From BOG-931 sp963761525 (GTDB taxonomy: Bacteria > Pseudomonadota > Alphaproteobacteria > Rhizobiales > Xanthobacteraceae), in NCBI GenBank assembly GCA_963761525.1, contig CAVXHG010000006.1, positions 310,001 through 374,000 on the forward strand: a DNA stretch of 64,000 nt. Direction: 5' to 3'. Numbering within the stretch: the first letter of the stretch is position 1; every line of letters begins with the position of its first letter. Made by a program: the position numbers and the translations under genes. Positions 51,342-58,892 of the stretch are shown piece after piece. The notes beneath the pieces were generated by a model that saw only the letters and a list, made by a program, of their open reading frames with translations, did no database searches and was not told where the DNA came from.

Positions 51342-52211
51342 TCAGCTCCAATAAAGCCGCATCGGGTTGTCGACCAGGAGCTTGTGCTGCAATTCAGCCG
51401 TGGTCGCGATCTTCGGCACGAAATCGACCAGCACGCCGTCGTCGGGTGCTTCCCGCTTCATGTTGGGATGTGGCCAATCGGTGCCCCAGATCACCCGATC
51501 CGGAAAATTCTCGACCAGTGCGCGGCCGAACGGCACCACGTCGTCGAATGGCGAGCCGGCAATCGTCATCCGTTCCGGCGCCGTGGTCTTCACCCAGAAG
51601 TTCTTGTGCTTGTCCATCAGCTTGTGGAACCGCTGGTTCTCCGGGTCGGCGACGCCCTTGCTGACGGTGGGCGTGCCCATGTGATCGACCACCACCGTAG
51701 TGGGCAGCGAGGTGAAGAAGCTCTCGAGCTCCGGCAGATCCGGCATCTCGAAATAGACCACGATATGCCAGCCGAGCTTGTCGACGCGCTTGGCGATGCG
51801 TTCAAGGACATCGCGCGGCGTAAAATCGACCAGCCGCTTGAGAAAATTGAACCGCACGCCACGGACGCCGGCTTTGTCCATCCATTTAAGCTGATCGTCG
51901 CTGACTTCCTCGCCGACAAAGGCGATGCCCTTGGCGCGGCCATTCGAGGCATCGAGCGCATCGACCATGGCGCGATTGTCTTTGGAATGACACGACGCCT
52001 GCACGATGACGTTCTTGTCGAGTCCCAGGAAATCACGCAGCGCGAATAGTTTCTCCTTCGGCGCCTCGCACGGAGTGTATTTGCGCTCCGGCGCGTAGGG
52101 GAATTTGCTCTCCGGCCCAAACACATGACAGTGCGCATCAACCGCGCCGGGCGGCGCCTTGAATTTCGGCTTCGACGGATGGGGATGGTACGGGATGTAC
52201 CCAGGCGACAT
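51342..52211 (-). CDS. ligI: 2-pyrone-4,6-dicarboxylate hydrolase LigI
   Basis: 289-residue amidohydrolase-superfamily lactonase that opens 2-pyrone-4,6-dicarboxylate. Start at 52211 gives 'MSPGYIPYHPHPSKPKFKAP', as in LigI, then H27-x-H29 in 'VDAHCHVFGP', 'QASCHSKDNRAMVDAL', 'GVRFNFLKRLVDF', 'VVDHMGTPTV' and the catalytic Asp in 'VIWGTDWPHPNMK'. LigI works without a metal. A frame to 52331 would overlap the thiolase. With ligA, ligB and ligC this completes the early steps of the protocatechuate 4,5-cleavage route. Confidence 0.94.
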   Translation of the reverse strand: MSPGYIPYHPHPSKPKFKAPPGAVDAHCHVFGPESKFPYAPERKYTPCEAPKEKLFALRDFLGLDKNVIVQASCHSKDNRAMVDALDASNGRAKGIAFVGEEVSDDQLKWMDKAGVRGVRFNFLKRLVDFTPRDVLERIAKRVDKLGWHIVVYFEMPDLPELESFFTSLPTTVVVDHMGTPTVSKGVADPENQRFHKLMDKHKNFWVKTTAPERMTIAGSPFDDVVPFGRALVENFPDRVIWGTDWPHPNMKREAPDDGVLVDFVPKIATTAELQHKLLVDNPMRLYWS

Positions 52212-52239
52212 CGGCACGCGACTATTCTCCCTTAAGTGA

Positions 52240-53443
52240 CTAAATTTTTTCGACCGCCAGCGACACGCCCTGGCCGACCCCGACGCACATAGTGGCGAGC
52301 GCGCGCTTGCCACCGCGCTTTTCCAGGCCATGCACGGCGGTGAGCGTCAGCCGCGCGCCAGACATGCCGAGCGGATGGCCGAGGGCGATGGCGCCGCCGT
52401 GCGGATTGACGTAGTCGGCATCATCGGGAACGCCAAGCTGACGCAGCACCGCAAGCCCCTGCGCGGCAAACGCCTCATTCAACTCGATCAAGTCGAAATC
52501 GCTGATCTTCAGGCCAAGCTTCTCCATAAGCTTGCGAGTCGACGGCACCGGGCCGATGCCCATGACGCGCGGCGGTACTCCCGCCGATGCCATGCCGAGC
52601 ACGCGGGCGCGCGGGGTCAGGCCATGCTCCTTCACCGCGTCCTCGCTCGCCAGAATGATGGCAGCTGCACCGTCATTGATGCCTGAAGCGTTGCCTGCGG
52701 TGACGGTGCCGGCCTCGCGCACGATCGGCTTGAGCTTCTGCAAGTTCTCGATGGTGGTATCCGGCCGGCAATGTTCGTCCTCTTTGACCACGATCGGGCC
52801 GGTTTTCGCTGCTATTTCCACCGGCACGATCTCCTTGTCGAAGTAGCCTTTGGCGATGGCGGCGGCAGCGCGTTGCTGCGAGCGCAAAGCGAACGCATCC
52901 TGATCTTTGCGCTCGACCTGGAAATCTTGCGCCACGTTCTCGGCCGTTTCCGCCATTGAGTCGACGCCGTATAGCTTTTTCATCAACGGGTTGATGAAGC
53001 GCCAGCCAAGCGTGGTGTCGAAGATTTCACCAGACCGGGAAAACGCCTCGGTCGCCTTGCCCATCACGTAGGGGGCGCGCGTCATCGAACTCGACGCCGC
53101 CGGCGATAGCGAAGTCCATTTCGCCGGTGCGGATCGCGCGCGCGGCGTCACCCACAGCATTAAGGCCCGACGCGCAAAGCCGGTTCACGGTGATGCCGGG
53201 AATGGTGTCCGGCAGGCCCGCAAGCAACAGCGCCATGCGCGCAACGTTACGGTTGTCCTCCCCCGACTGATTGGCGCAACCGAGGAAAACCTCGTCGAGC
53301 CGCGACCAGTCGGCTTTGGTGTTACGCGCGACCAGCGCCCTGAGTGGCACCGCGGCGAGATCGTCGGTCCGCACCTTGGAAAGCTCGCCGCCATAGCGGC
53401 CGATCGCCGTGCGTACCGCGTCGCAAATAAAGACCTCTCGCAT
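52240..53443 (-). pseudogene. Thiolase, 3-oxoadipyl-CoA thiolase-like (PcaF/PaaJ), frameshifted by one base
   Basis: Corrected length is about 400 residues. N-terminal part: 'MREVFICDAVRTAIGRYGG', 'EVFLGCANQSGEDNRNVARM', catalytic Cys in 'TVNRLCASGLNAV'. C-terminal part: 'GNASGINDGAAAIILASEDA', 'ELNEAFAAQGLAVLRQLG', His 'VNPHGGAIALGHPLGMSGAR' and Cys 'ALATMCVGVGQG'. An extra base (A on the plus strand) at 53088-53089 breaks 'IAGGVE'-'SMTRAPYVMGKATEAF'. The style is PcaF/PaaJ, but its place next to ligI and opposite a feruloyl-CoA synthase suggests side-chain thiolysis. It is the first gene of the lig operon. Confidence 0.88.
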
Positions 53444-53537
53444 CGGACGCTCCCTGAAAGCGTTTTTACGCTGGTTCCGGCCTATTTACGGGGCACTATA
53501 GACAGGGTCAAATGGCGGCCGCTACTGCAGGAAACGC
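53444..53537. promoter_or_regulatory. Divergent promoter region of the lig and ferulate operons
   Basis: 94 bases separate the divergently read thiolase and enoyl-CoA hydratase genes and must hold both promoters. A rightward candidate is TTCCGG (53475-53480), 16-base spacer, TATAGA (53497-53502). No regulator binding site is obvious. Confidence 0.35.
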
Positions 53538-54344
53538 ATGACCAAGGGCACATCTTCGACTGAATTTCCGGCATTGCCATCGTCGCTTCGCGCCGAGCGG
53601 CAGGGTGCGATTGCGATCCTGAAACTGGCGCGCCCTGAAAAGCGCAATGCACTCAACGACACGACTGTCGAGGGCATCGAAAGGTTCTTTTCCGCGATCC
53701 CCGACGGTGTCGGGGCCGTCGTGCTGGCCGCCGACGGCGACAATTTCAGCGCCGGTCTCGATCTTTCGGAACTGACCGAGCGCGACGTTGTCGCCGGGAT
53801 CGAGCATTCGCGATCCTGGCACCGGGCGTTCGAGCGCATCGAGTTTGGCAAAGTACCGGTCGTTGCCGTGCTCCACGGCGCAGTGGTTGGGGGCGGTTTG
53901 GAACTCGCCGCCGCTGCCCATGTGCGCGTAGCAGAGCGCAGCGCGTTTTATGCCCTGCCAGAAGCCAGCCGCGGCATCTTTGTCGGCGGCGGCGGTTCCG
54001 TGCGCCTGCCGCCGCTGATTGGGCTTGCGCGGATGAGGTCGATGATGCTGACCGGCCAGACGCTGACGGCCGAGGAAGGCCAGGCCATCGGGCTCACCCA
54101 GTATCTGGTCGAAAACGGCCAGGGCCTCAGCAAAGGTATCGAGCTTGCCAACAAGATCGCAGGCAATGCGCCATTCACGAACTTCGCGGTGATGCATGTG
54201 CTGCCGCGGATCGCAGAAAGCGATCCCGCGACCGGCTTTGCCACCGAGGCACTGACCGCGGCGATCGCGCAAGGCGAACCGGAAGCAAAAGCCAAGCTCA
54301 AGGCGTTTCTGGAAAAGCGCGCGCCGAAAGTCGTGCGTAGCTAG
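53538..54344 (+). CDS. Enoyl-CoA hydratase/isomerase family protein (crotonase)
   Basis: 268-residue crotonase-fold enzyme. CoA oxyanion hole parts: 'DGDNFSAGLDLSEL' and 'VAVLHGAVVGGGLELAAAAHVRVA', then 'ALPEASRGIFVGGGGSVRL' where the catalytic glutamate lies in 'PEA'. The C-terminal 'AFLEKRAPKVV' is ordinary. It stands 3 bases before feruloyl-CoA synthase, so the probable substrate is feruloyl-CoA (hydration/retro-aldol or beta-oxidation). It is not clearly the ECH/HCHL lyase type, and the SDR plus thiolase nearby favour the beta-oxidation route. Confidence 0.87.
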   Translation: MTKGTSSTEFPALPSSLRAERQGAIAILKLARPEKRNALNDTTVEGIERFFSAIPDGVGAVVLAADGDNFSAGLDLSELTERDVVAGIEHSRSWHRAFERIEFGKVPVVAVLHGAVVGGGLELAAAAHVRVAERSAFYALPEASRGIFVGGGGSVRLPPLIGLARMRSMMLTGQTLTAEEGQAIGLTQYLVENGQGLSKGIELANKIAGNAPFTNFAVMHVLPRIAESDPATGFATEALTAAIAQGEPEAKAKLKAFLEKRAPKVVRS

Positions 54345-54347
54345 ACC

Positions 54348-56249
54348 ATGACGCAGGCCGGGCCATCGCTATCTCCGCATCAGAAGCCGCCGCTGCGGCC
54401 GGTAAAGCTCGGGCCGCCCGACGTGACGGTAGAGCGGCGGGGCGACGGTGCGATCATCCTGCGCTCGCCGCATCCACTGCGGCCCTACCCGAAGAATCTG
54501 ACCGAGCGGCTGGTGCATTGGGCCGAAACTGCGCCCGATCGCGTCTTTATCGCGCAGCGCGACAGCGCCGGCGGCTGGCGCACGCTGACTTACGCCCAGA
54601 CACTTGCGTCGGTCCGTTCCATCGCCACAGCGCTGTTGCAACGCGATCTTTCACCGGAACGGCCGATCGCGATTTTGTCCGGCAACGACATCGAGCATGC
54701 GCTGCTGGGACTTGCCGCGATGCATGTCGGCATTCCTTACGCGCCGATCTCGGTGCCCTACTCGCTGATGTCGCAGGATTTCGGCAAGCTGAAATCCATT
54801 ATCGGCCTTCTTGAGCCGGGACTGGTATTTGCGGCGAACGGCGCCGCTTTCGCCCGCGCGATTGCTGCGACGGTGCGCGCCGACGCCGAAGTGATTGTCA
54901 CCAGCGATCCGCCGGCAGACCGCAAAACAACGCTGTTTGCCGCACTCACGGCAACAGAGCCGACTGCCGCGGTCGACGCCGCCCACGCGAAAGTCAGCGC
55001 CGACACGATTGCAAAAATCCTGTTCACCTCCGGCTCGACCGGCCAGCCCAAAGGCGTCATCAACACACAGCTCATGCTGTGCGCCAACCAGGCGATGCTG
55101 GGGGCCGGTCTCGCCTTCATCCGCGACGAGCCGCCGGTCATTGTCGATTGGCTGCCGTGGAATCACACCTTCGGCAGCAACCACAATTTCGGCCTCGTGC
55201 TCGATAACGGCGGTTCGCTTTATATCGACGATGGCAAGCCGCTGCCGGGGGCGATTGCCGCGACCGCGCGCAACCTGCGCGACATCGCGCCGACCATCTA
55301 TTTCAATGTACCGAAAGGCTTCGAGATGCTGTTGCCGTATCTCGAAGCCGACGCGGCGTTACGCGAAACATTTTTCAGCCGGCTTAAAGTGATGTTCTAC
55401 GCCGGTGCCGGGCTCTCCCAGCACATCCTCGACGCGATCCAGGCGCTTGCGGTGAAGACCACCGGCGAGCGCGTCATGTTCATCTCAAGCCTCGGCTCGA
55501 CTGAGACGGCGCCGGCCGCGGTCGCGTGTTCGTGGGAAACCGAACGCGCCGGCAATATCGGCCTGCCGCTTCCCGGCGTGGAACTGAAACTCGTGCCGCG
55601 CGACGGCAAGCTCGAAGCGCGATTGCGCGGCTTCAACATCACGCCTGGCTATTGGCGCGCGCCGCAGATCACCGCGGATGCGTTCGACGACGAGGGTTTT
55701 TACAAGATCGGCGATGCGGTCAAATTCGCCGACCCGGACGATCCGGCCAAAGGATTACTGTTCGACGGGCGGCTGGCGGAAGACTTCAAGCTCGCCACCG
55801 GCACCTGGGTCAGCGTCGGGCCGCTGCGCGCAGCTTTCATCGCGCACTGCGCGCCGCTGGTTCGCGACGTGGTGCTGGCGGGCGCGGATCGCGACGAAAT
55901 TGCCGCGCTGGTGTTTCCCGACATCGACGCCTGCCGCAAGCTCGCCCCCGATCTTGCCGCCGATACCGCGCCGGCCGGACTGGTGGCCGATCCCCGGATC
56001 CGCGCCGAGTTCGCGCGTCGGCTCGACGTATTTGTCGCTGCAAGTCGCGGTTCGTCGGGCCAGATCCGCCGCGCCGTACTGCTGGCCGAACCGCCATCGC
56101 TCGATATCGGCGAGATGACCGACAAAGGCTCGATCAACCAGCGCGCGGTGCTTGCCAATCGCGCCGGGCTGGTTGAAGAACTCTACGCTACGGTCCCGCC
56201 GCGGCACGTCATCATCGCAACAAGCCCACAAGCCGCGAAAGCAAGCTGA
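54348..56249 (+). CDS. Feruloyl-CoA synthase
   Basis: 633-residue AMP-forming acyl-CoA ligase activating ferulate and related hydroxycinnamates. Characteristic start 'RPVKLGPPDVTVERRGDGAI' and 'LRSPHPLRPYPKNLTERLVHWA' are typical of feruloyl-CoA synthases. P-loop 'ILFTSGSTGQPKGVINTQLM' (224-243), 'DWLPWNHTFGSNHNFGLVLDNGG', 'YFNVPKGFEMLLPYLE' and 'ISSLGSTETAPAA', with 'DGRLAEDFKLATGTWVSVG' for the C-terminal domain. Lies between the crotonase and an SDR. Confidence 0.92.
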   Translation: MTQAGPSLSPHQKPPLRPVKLGPPDVTVERRGDGAIILRSPHPLRPYPKNLTERLVHWAETAPDRVFIAQRDSAGGWRTLTYAQTLASVRSIATALLQRDLSPERPIAILSGNDIEHALLGLAAMHVGIPYAPISVPYSLMSQDFGKLKSIIGLLEPGLVFAANGAAFARAIAATVRADAEVIVTSDPPADRKTTLFAALTATEPTAAVDAAHAKVSADTIAKILFTSGSTGQPKGVINTQLMLCANQAMLGAGLAFIRDEPPVIVDWLPWNHTFGSNHNFGLVLDNGGSLYIDDGKPLPGAIAATARNLRDIAPTIYFNVPKGFEMLLPYLEADAALRETFFSRLKVMFYAGAGLSQHILDAIQALAVKTTGERVMFISSLGSTETAPAAVACSWETERAGNIGLPLPGVELKLVPRDGKLEARLRGFNITPGYWRAPQITADAFDDEGFYKIGDAVKFADPDDPAKGLLFDGRLAEDFKLATGTWVSVGPLRAAFIAHCAPLVRDVVLAGADRDEIAALVFPDIDACRKLAPDLAADTAPAGLVADPRIRAEFARRLDVFVAASRGSSGQIRRAVLLAEPPSLDIGEMTDKGSINQRAVLANRAGLVEELYATVPPRHVIIATSPQAAKAS

Positions 56250-56263
56250 TTGGTGAATTGATC

Positions 56264-57025
56264 ATGGATATTCGAGGACACGCCGCCATCGTGACCGGGG
56301 CTGCTTCCGGACTAGGCGCCGCCACCGCAGAAATGCTGGCCGAAGCCGGCGCCAAGGTCGCAATCCTCGATGTCAACGATGACGGCGCCAATGCAACCGC
56401 CAAGAAAACCGGCGGGCTGGCGCTGCATTGCGACGTCACCAGCGCCGACGGCACAGCGAAGGCGATCGCCACGGCCCAGGACAAGCATGGCGTTGCGCGC
56501 ATCCTGATCAATTGCGCCGGCGTCGGCCCGGCGAAGCGCATCGTCGGCCGTGACGGCCCGATGCCGCTTGAGGATTTCAGCCGCGTCATCTCGATCAACC
56601 TGATCGGTACTTTCAACGCGATGCGGCTGGTCGCCGCCGCCATGCAGACTGTCGAACCGATGCAAGACGGCGAACGCGGCATCATTATCTGCACCGCGTC
56701 GGTCGCGGCCTACGAAGGCCAGATCGGTCAGGCCGCTTATGCCGCATCGAAGGGCGGCGTGGTCGGATTGGTGATGCCGGCAGCGCGCGAATTCGCGCAA
56801 TTCGGCATCCGCGTCACCGGTATCGCGCCCGGCATCTTTTCCACGCCGATGCTGCACGCGCTGCCGGAAGCGGCACAGCAAAGCCTGGCGGCGTCGGTGC
56901 CGTTTCCGAAACTGCTCGGCACGCCGGTACAATACGCGTCGCTGGTGCGGCATATGATCGAGAACCGCTATCTCAACGGCGAAGTGGTCCGCCTCGACGG
57001 CGCGCTGCGCATGGCGCCGCGCTAG
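56264..57025 (+). CDS. SDR oxidoreductase, 3-hydroxyacyl-CoA dehydrogenase type-2-like
   Basis: 253-residue classical SDR resembling HSD10-type 3-hydroxyacyl-CoA dehydrogenases: 'VTGAASGLGAATAEMLAEAG', 'VAILDVNDDG' (Asp selects NAD), 'INCAGVGPAKRIVGRDGPMP', 'IICTASVAAYEGQIGQAAYAASKGG' with Ser-Tyr-Lys, 'RVTGIAPGIFSTPMLHALPE'. In the ferulate operon it would oxidise the hydrated feruloyl-CoA to the 3-keto thioester for the thiolase. The start is ATG 56264 rather than the TTG two codons earlier. Confidence 0.9.
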   Translation: MDIRGHAAIVTGAASGLGAATAEMLAEAGAKVAILDVNDDGANATAKKTGGLALHCDVTSADGTAKAIATAQDKHGVARILINCAGVGPAKRIVGRDGPMPLEDFSRVISINLIGTFNAMRLVAAAMQTVEPMQDGERGIIICTASVAAYEGQIGQAAYAASKGGVVGLVMPAAREFAQFGIRVTGIAPGIFSTPMLHALPEAAQQSLAASVPFPKLLGTPVQYASLVRHMIENRYLNGEVVRLDGALRMAPR

Positions 57026-57045
57026 CAATCGGACCACCAGGCGCA

Positions 57046-57486
57046 ATGTTCAGCAACAGCCGAACGACGCGCATCGAATGGGGCGACTGCGACCCCGCCG
57101 GCATCATTTATCTACGTCGCGCTATTTCGAGATTTTCGATGTCTCGACCACGATGCTGCTCGAGCGCGCGATCGGCATGAAGAAAATCCAGTATCTCAAG
57201 GCCTATAATTTCCTCGGCCATCCGGTGGCGGAGACCCGCGCCAAGTTCCGCCGTGCCGACCCGCTTCGGCGATGAGGTCACGATCGAGACGCAGGTCGTC
57301 GCGGTCGGCCGGTCCAGCATCAAGCTCGAGCACCGGCTGTCCCATGCGGGCGCGCTTGCGGTCGAAGGCGCGGAAACCCGGGTGTGGGCGGTACGCGATC
57401 CCGACGATCCGATGCGCGTCAAATCCGAGCCGATCCCCGCGGAAATTGCAGAGCGGCTGCGCGGTGCACCCGCCCTCGCCGGATGA
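57046..57486 (+). pseudogene. 4-hydroxybenzoyl-CoA thioesterase-like hotdog protein, two frameshifts
   Basis: About 145 residues when corrected. 'MFSNSRTTRIEWGDCDPAGI' carries the aspartate of the 4HBT active site and the frame breaks within 57112-57119, where 8 bases stand for the expected 6. It continues 'RYFEIFDVSTTMLLERAIG' and breaks again at 57255 (extra G), after which 'RPTRFGDEVTIETQVV' and 'LEHRLSHAGALAVEGAETRVW' follow to a TGA at 57484-57486. The fold and motif fit a thioesterase acting on aromatic acyl-CoA. It starts 20 bases after the SDR. The gene is untranslatable as given, but its perfect residual conservation suggests recent or artefactual damage. Confidence 0.82.
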
Positions 57487-57538
57487 CGGAACAAATTCAC
57501 GGTGCTAGAAGCCTTGCGACCAAAAGGGAGTAACGTTC

Positions 57539-58570
57539 ATGCGGGTCGACGCCTTCACCCATTTTTTTCCGAAAGAATTTTTCGACCGGCTCAACGAAAT
57601 CGCGCCGCGACTGGAAAGACATGGGCAAGCGGAGCAAATCGATCGCCGGCCCTGCACGATCTCGATGTCCGCAAGAAGATCGTCGACTGCCACAAGGACT
57701 ATCAGCAGATCCTGACGTTTCCGCAACGCGCCGCTGGAAACAATTCGGCAAAACGCCGAAGCAGCAGCGATGAGTTCTGGCGCGCATCATCAATGACGGC
57801 TTTGCCGAACTGATGCGCCAAGGAGAAGGACCATTTCCCGGCATGGGTCGCGCAGGTTTCGCTCGCGTCGCCTGACGCCGGCGTCGCCGAGGCAGAACGC
57901 GCGCATCAAGCAGCTCGGCGCGCTCGGCGTGCAAATCTACACCAATGTCGCCGGCAAGCCGCTCGACTGCCCGGAATTCCCGCCTTTTTTGAAAAAGATG
58001 AACGAGCTCGGCGCGCCGATCTGGCTGCATCCGACGCGCGGCGCCGAAATGCCGGACTACATCACGAGAAGAAGTCGAAATACGAAATCTGGTGGACATT
58101 CGGCTGGTCCTACGAAACCGCCGCCGCGATGGCGCGGCTGGTCTATCTCGAAGATCATGGACGACATGCCGGGCCTGAAGATCATCACCCATCATTTCGC
58201 CGGTATCGTGCCGATGCTGGAAGGCCGGCTCGGCCCGGGCAACGACGTCATGGGAGGCCGCACCACGGACGAGGACTATGTCGGTCTGCGCAAAAGCCTG
58301 AAAAAGCGCATCCTCGATTACTTCAAGGAGGATTTCTGGACCGATACCGCGGCATTTACCGCCGTGCCGGCGACCAAAGCCGGCATGGAGTTCTTCCCGA
58401 TCGACAAGATCGTGTTCGCCTCCGACTGCCCGTTCGATCCGGAGGGCGGCACGATGTTTCCGCGCGAGACGCTGAAGATCCTCGACTCGCTGAAATGGAC
58501 AAAGCGACCGAGCGAGAAGGTGTTCTATAAAAATCTCGAAGCCGTCACTGGCAGGAAGATGGTGAAGTGA
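57539..58570 (+). pseudogene. Amidohydrolase (ACMSD-like) with at least eight frameshifts
   Basis: Ordered homologous segments appear in changing frames: 'MRVDAFTHFFPKEFFDRLN', 'DWKDMGKR', 'ALHDLDVRKKIVDCHKDYQQ', 'LETIRQNAEAAA', 'RIINDGFAEL', 'KEKDHFPAWVAQVSLASPDA', 'RAIKQLGALGVQIYTNVAGK', 'PIWLHPTRGAEMPDY', 'KKSKYEIWWTFGWSYETAAA', 'GLKIITHHFAGIVPML' and 'IVFASDCPFDPEGGTMFPRE'. Breaks fall near 57610, 57650, 57732, 57775, 57822, 57907, 58063 and 58148. His (THF, LHP, THH) and Asp (SDCPFD) metal ligands are kept. Relatives are aminocarboxymuconate-semialdehyde decarboxylase-like amidohydrolases; the natural substrate is unknown. Start ATG 57539 has AAAGGGAG upstream. Confidence 0.8.
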
Positions 58571-58577
58571 TGCTGGT

Positions 58578-58600
58578 CCTTCCCCGCGCCGCGGGGAAGG
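58578..58600. repeat. Perfect 10-bp-stem hairpin between amidohydrolase and ferredoxin genes
   Basis: CCTTCCCCGC (58578-58587) pairs with GCGGGGAAGG (58591-58600) around a 3-base loop. No T run follows, so it is not a standard terminator. It resembles GC-rich intergenic palindromes seen in rhizobia and may act as an mRNA stability element within the operon. Confidence 0.7.
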
Positions 58601-58644
58601 AACCCTTCCCTCGCGGAAGAGGAAAGTAGAACAAAAGCCATCGC

Positions 58645-58892
58645 ATGATCGAAAGCATCGAATCGAAAAATGCACCGGCTGCGGCATCTGTGACGTCGTC
58701 TGTCCCGCCGATGTCATCCACATGGAGCCGGCGCCGACCGAAAGCGCCGTCGCCGGTCTGAATCCGACATTCCGTCTGCCGGTCATCAAATACCGCGAGC
58801 ACTGCATCACCTGCTTCAGCTGCGAGATTTATTGCCCGGAGCAGATCGTCGACGTGCATCCGTCGGTGAAGAACAGGCCGCGGCCATGGTAA
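58645..58892 (+). pseudogene. Ferredoxin-type 4Fe-4S protein (AprB-like partner), one frameshift
   Basis: About 82 residues with two 4Fe-4S motifs: 'CTGCGICDVVCPADVIHM' and 'CITCFSCEIYCPEQIVDVHP'. The ATG at 58645 is out of frame with the first cluster: 26 bases separate it from the TGC at 58671, so one base is missing (near 'aatcgaaaaatgc'), with 'MIESIESEKCTGCG' as the probable original. The stop TAA 58890-58892 overlaps the flavoprotein start by 7 bases. The gene order ferredoxin then flavoprotein is that of aprBA. Electron donor or acceptor role is inferred. Confidence 0.8.

Noticed and set aside
52240..57025. Classical beta-ketoadipate pathway (pcaGHBCDIJF)
   Set aside because: A PcaF-like thiolase and a distant PcaB-like lyase exist but no 3,4-dioxygenase or CoA-transferase genes; LigABCI show the 4,5-cleavage route instead.
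57497..58810. Leftward 437-residue frame covering the damaged amidohydrolase
   Set aside because: The rightward amidohydrolase segments are clearly homologous; this frame is open only because of GC-rich codon bias.
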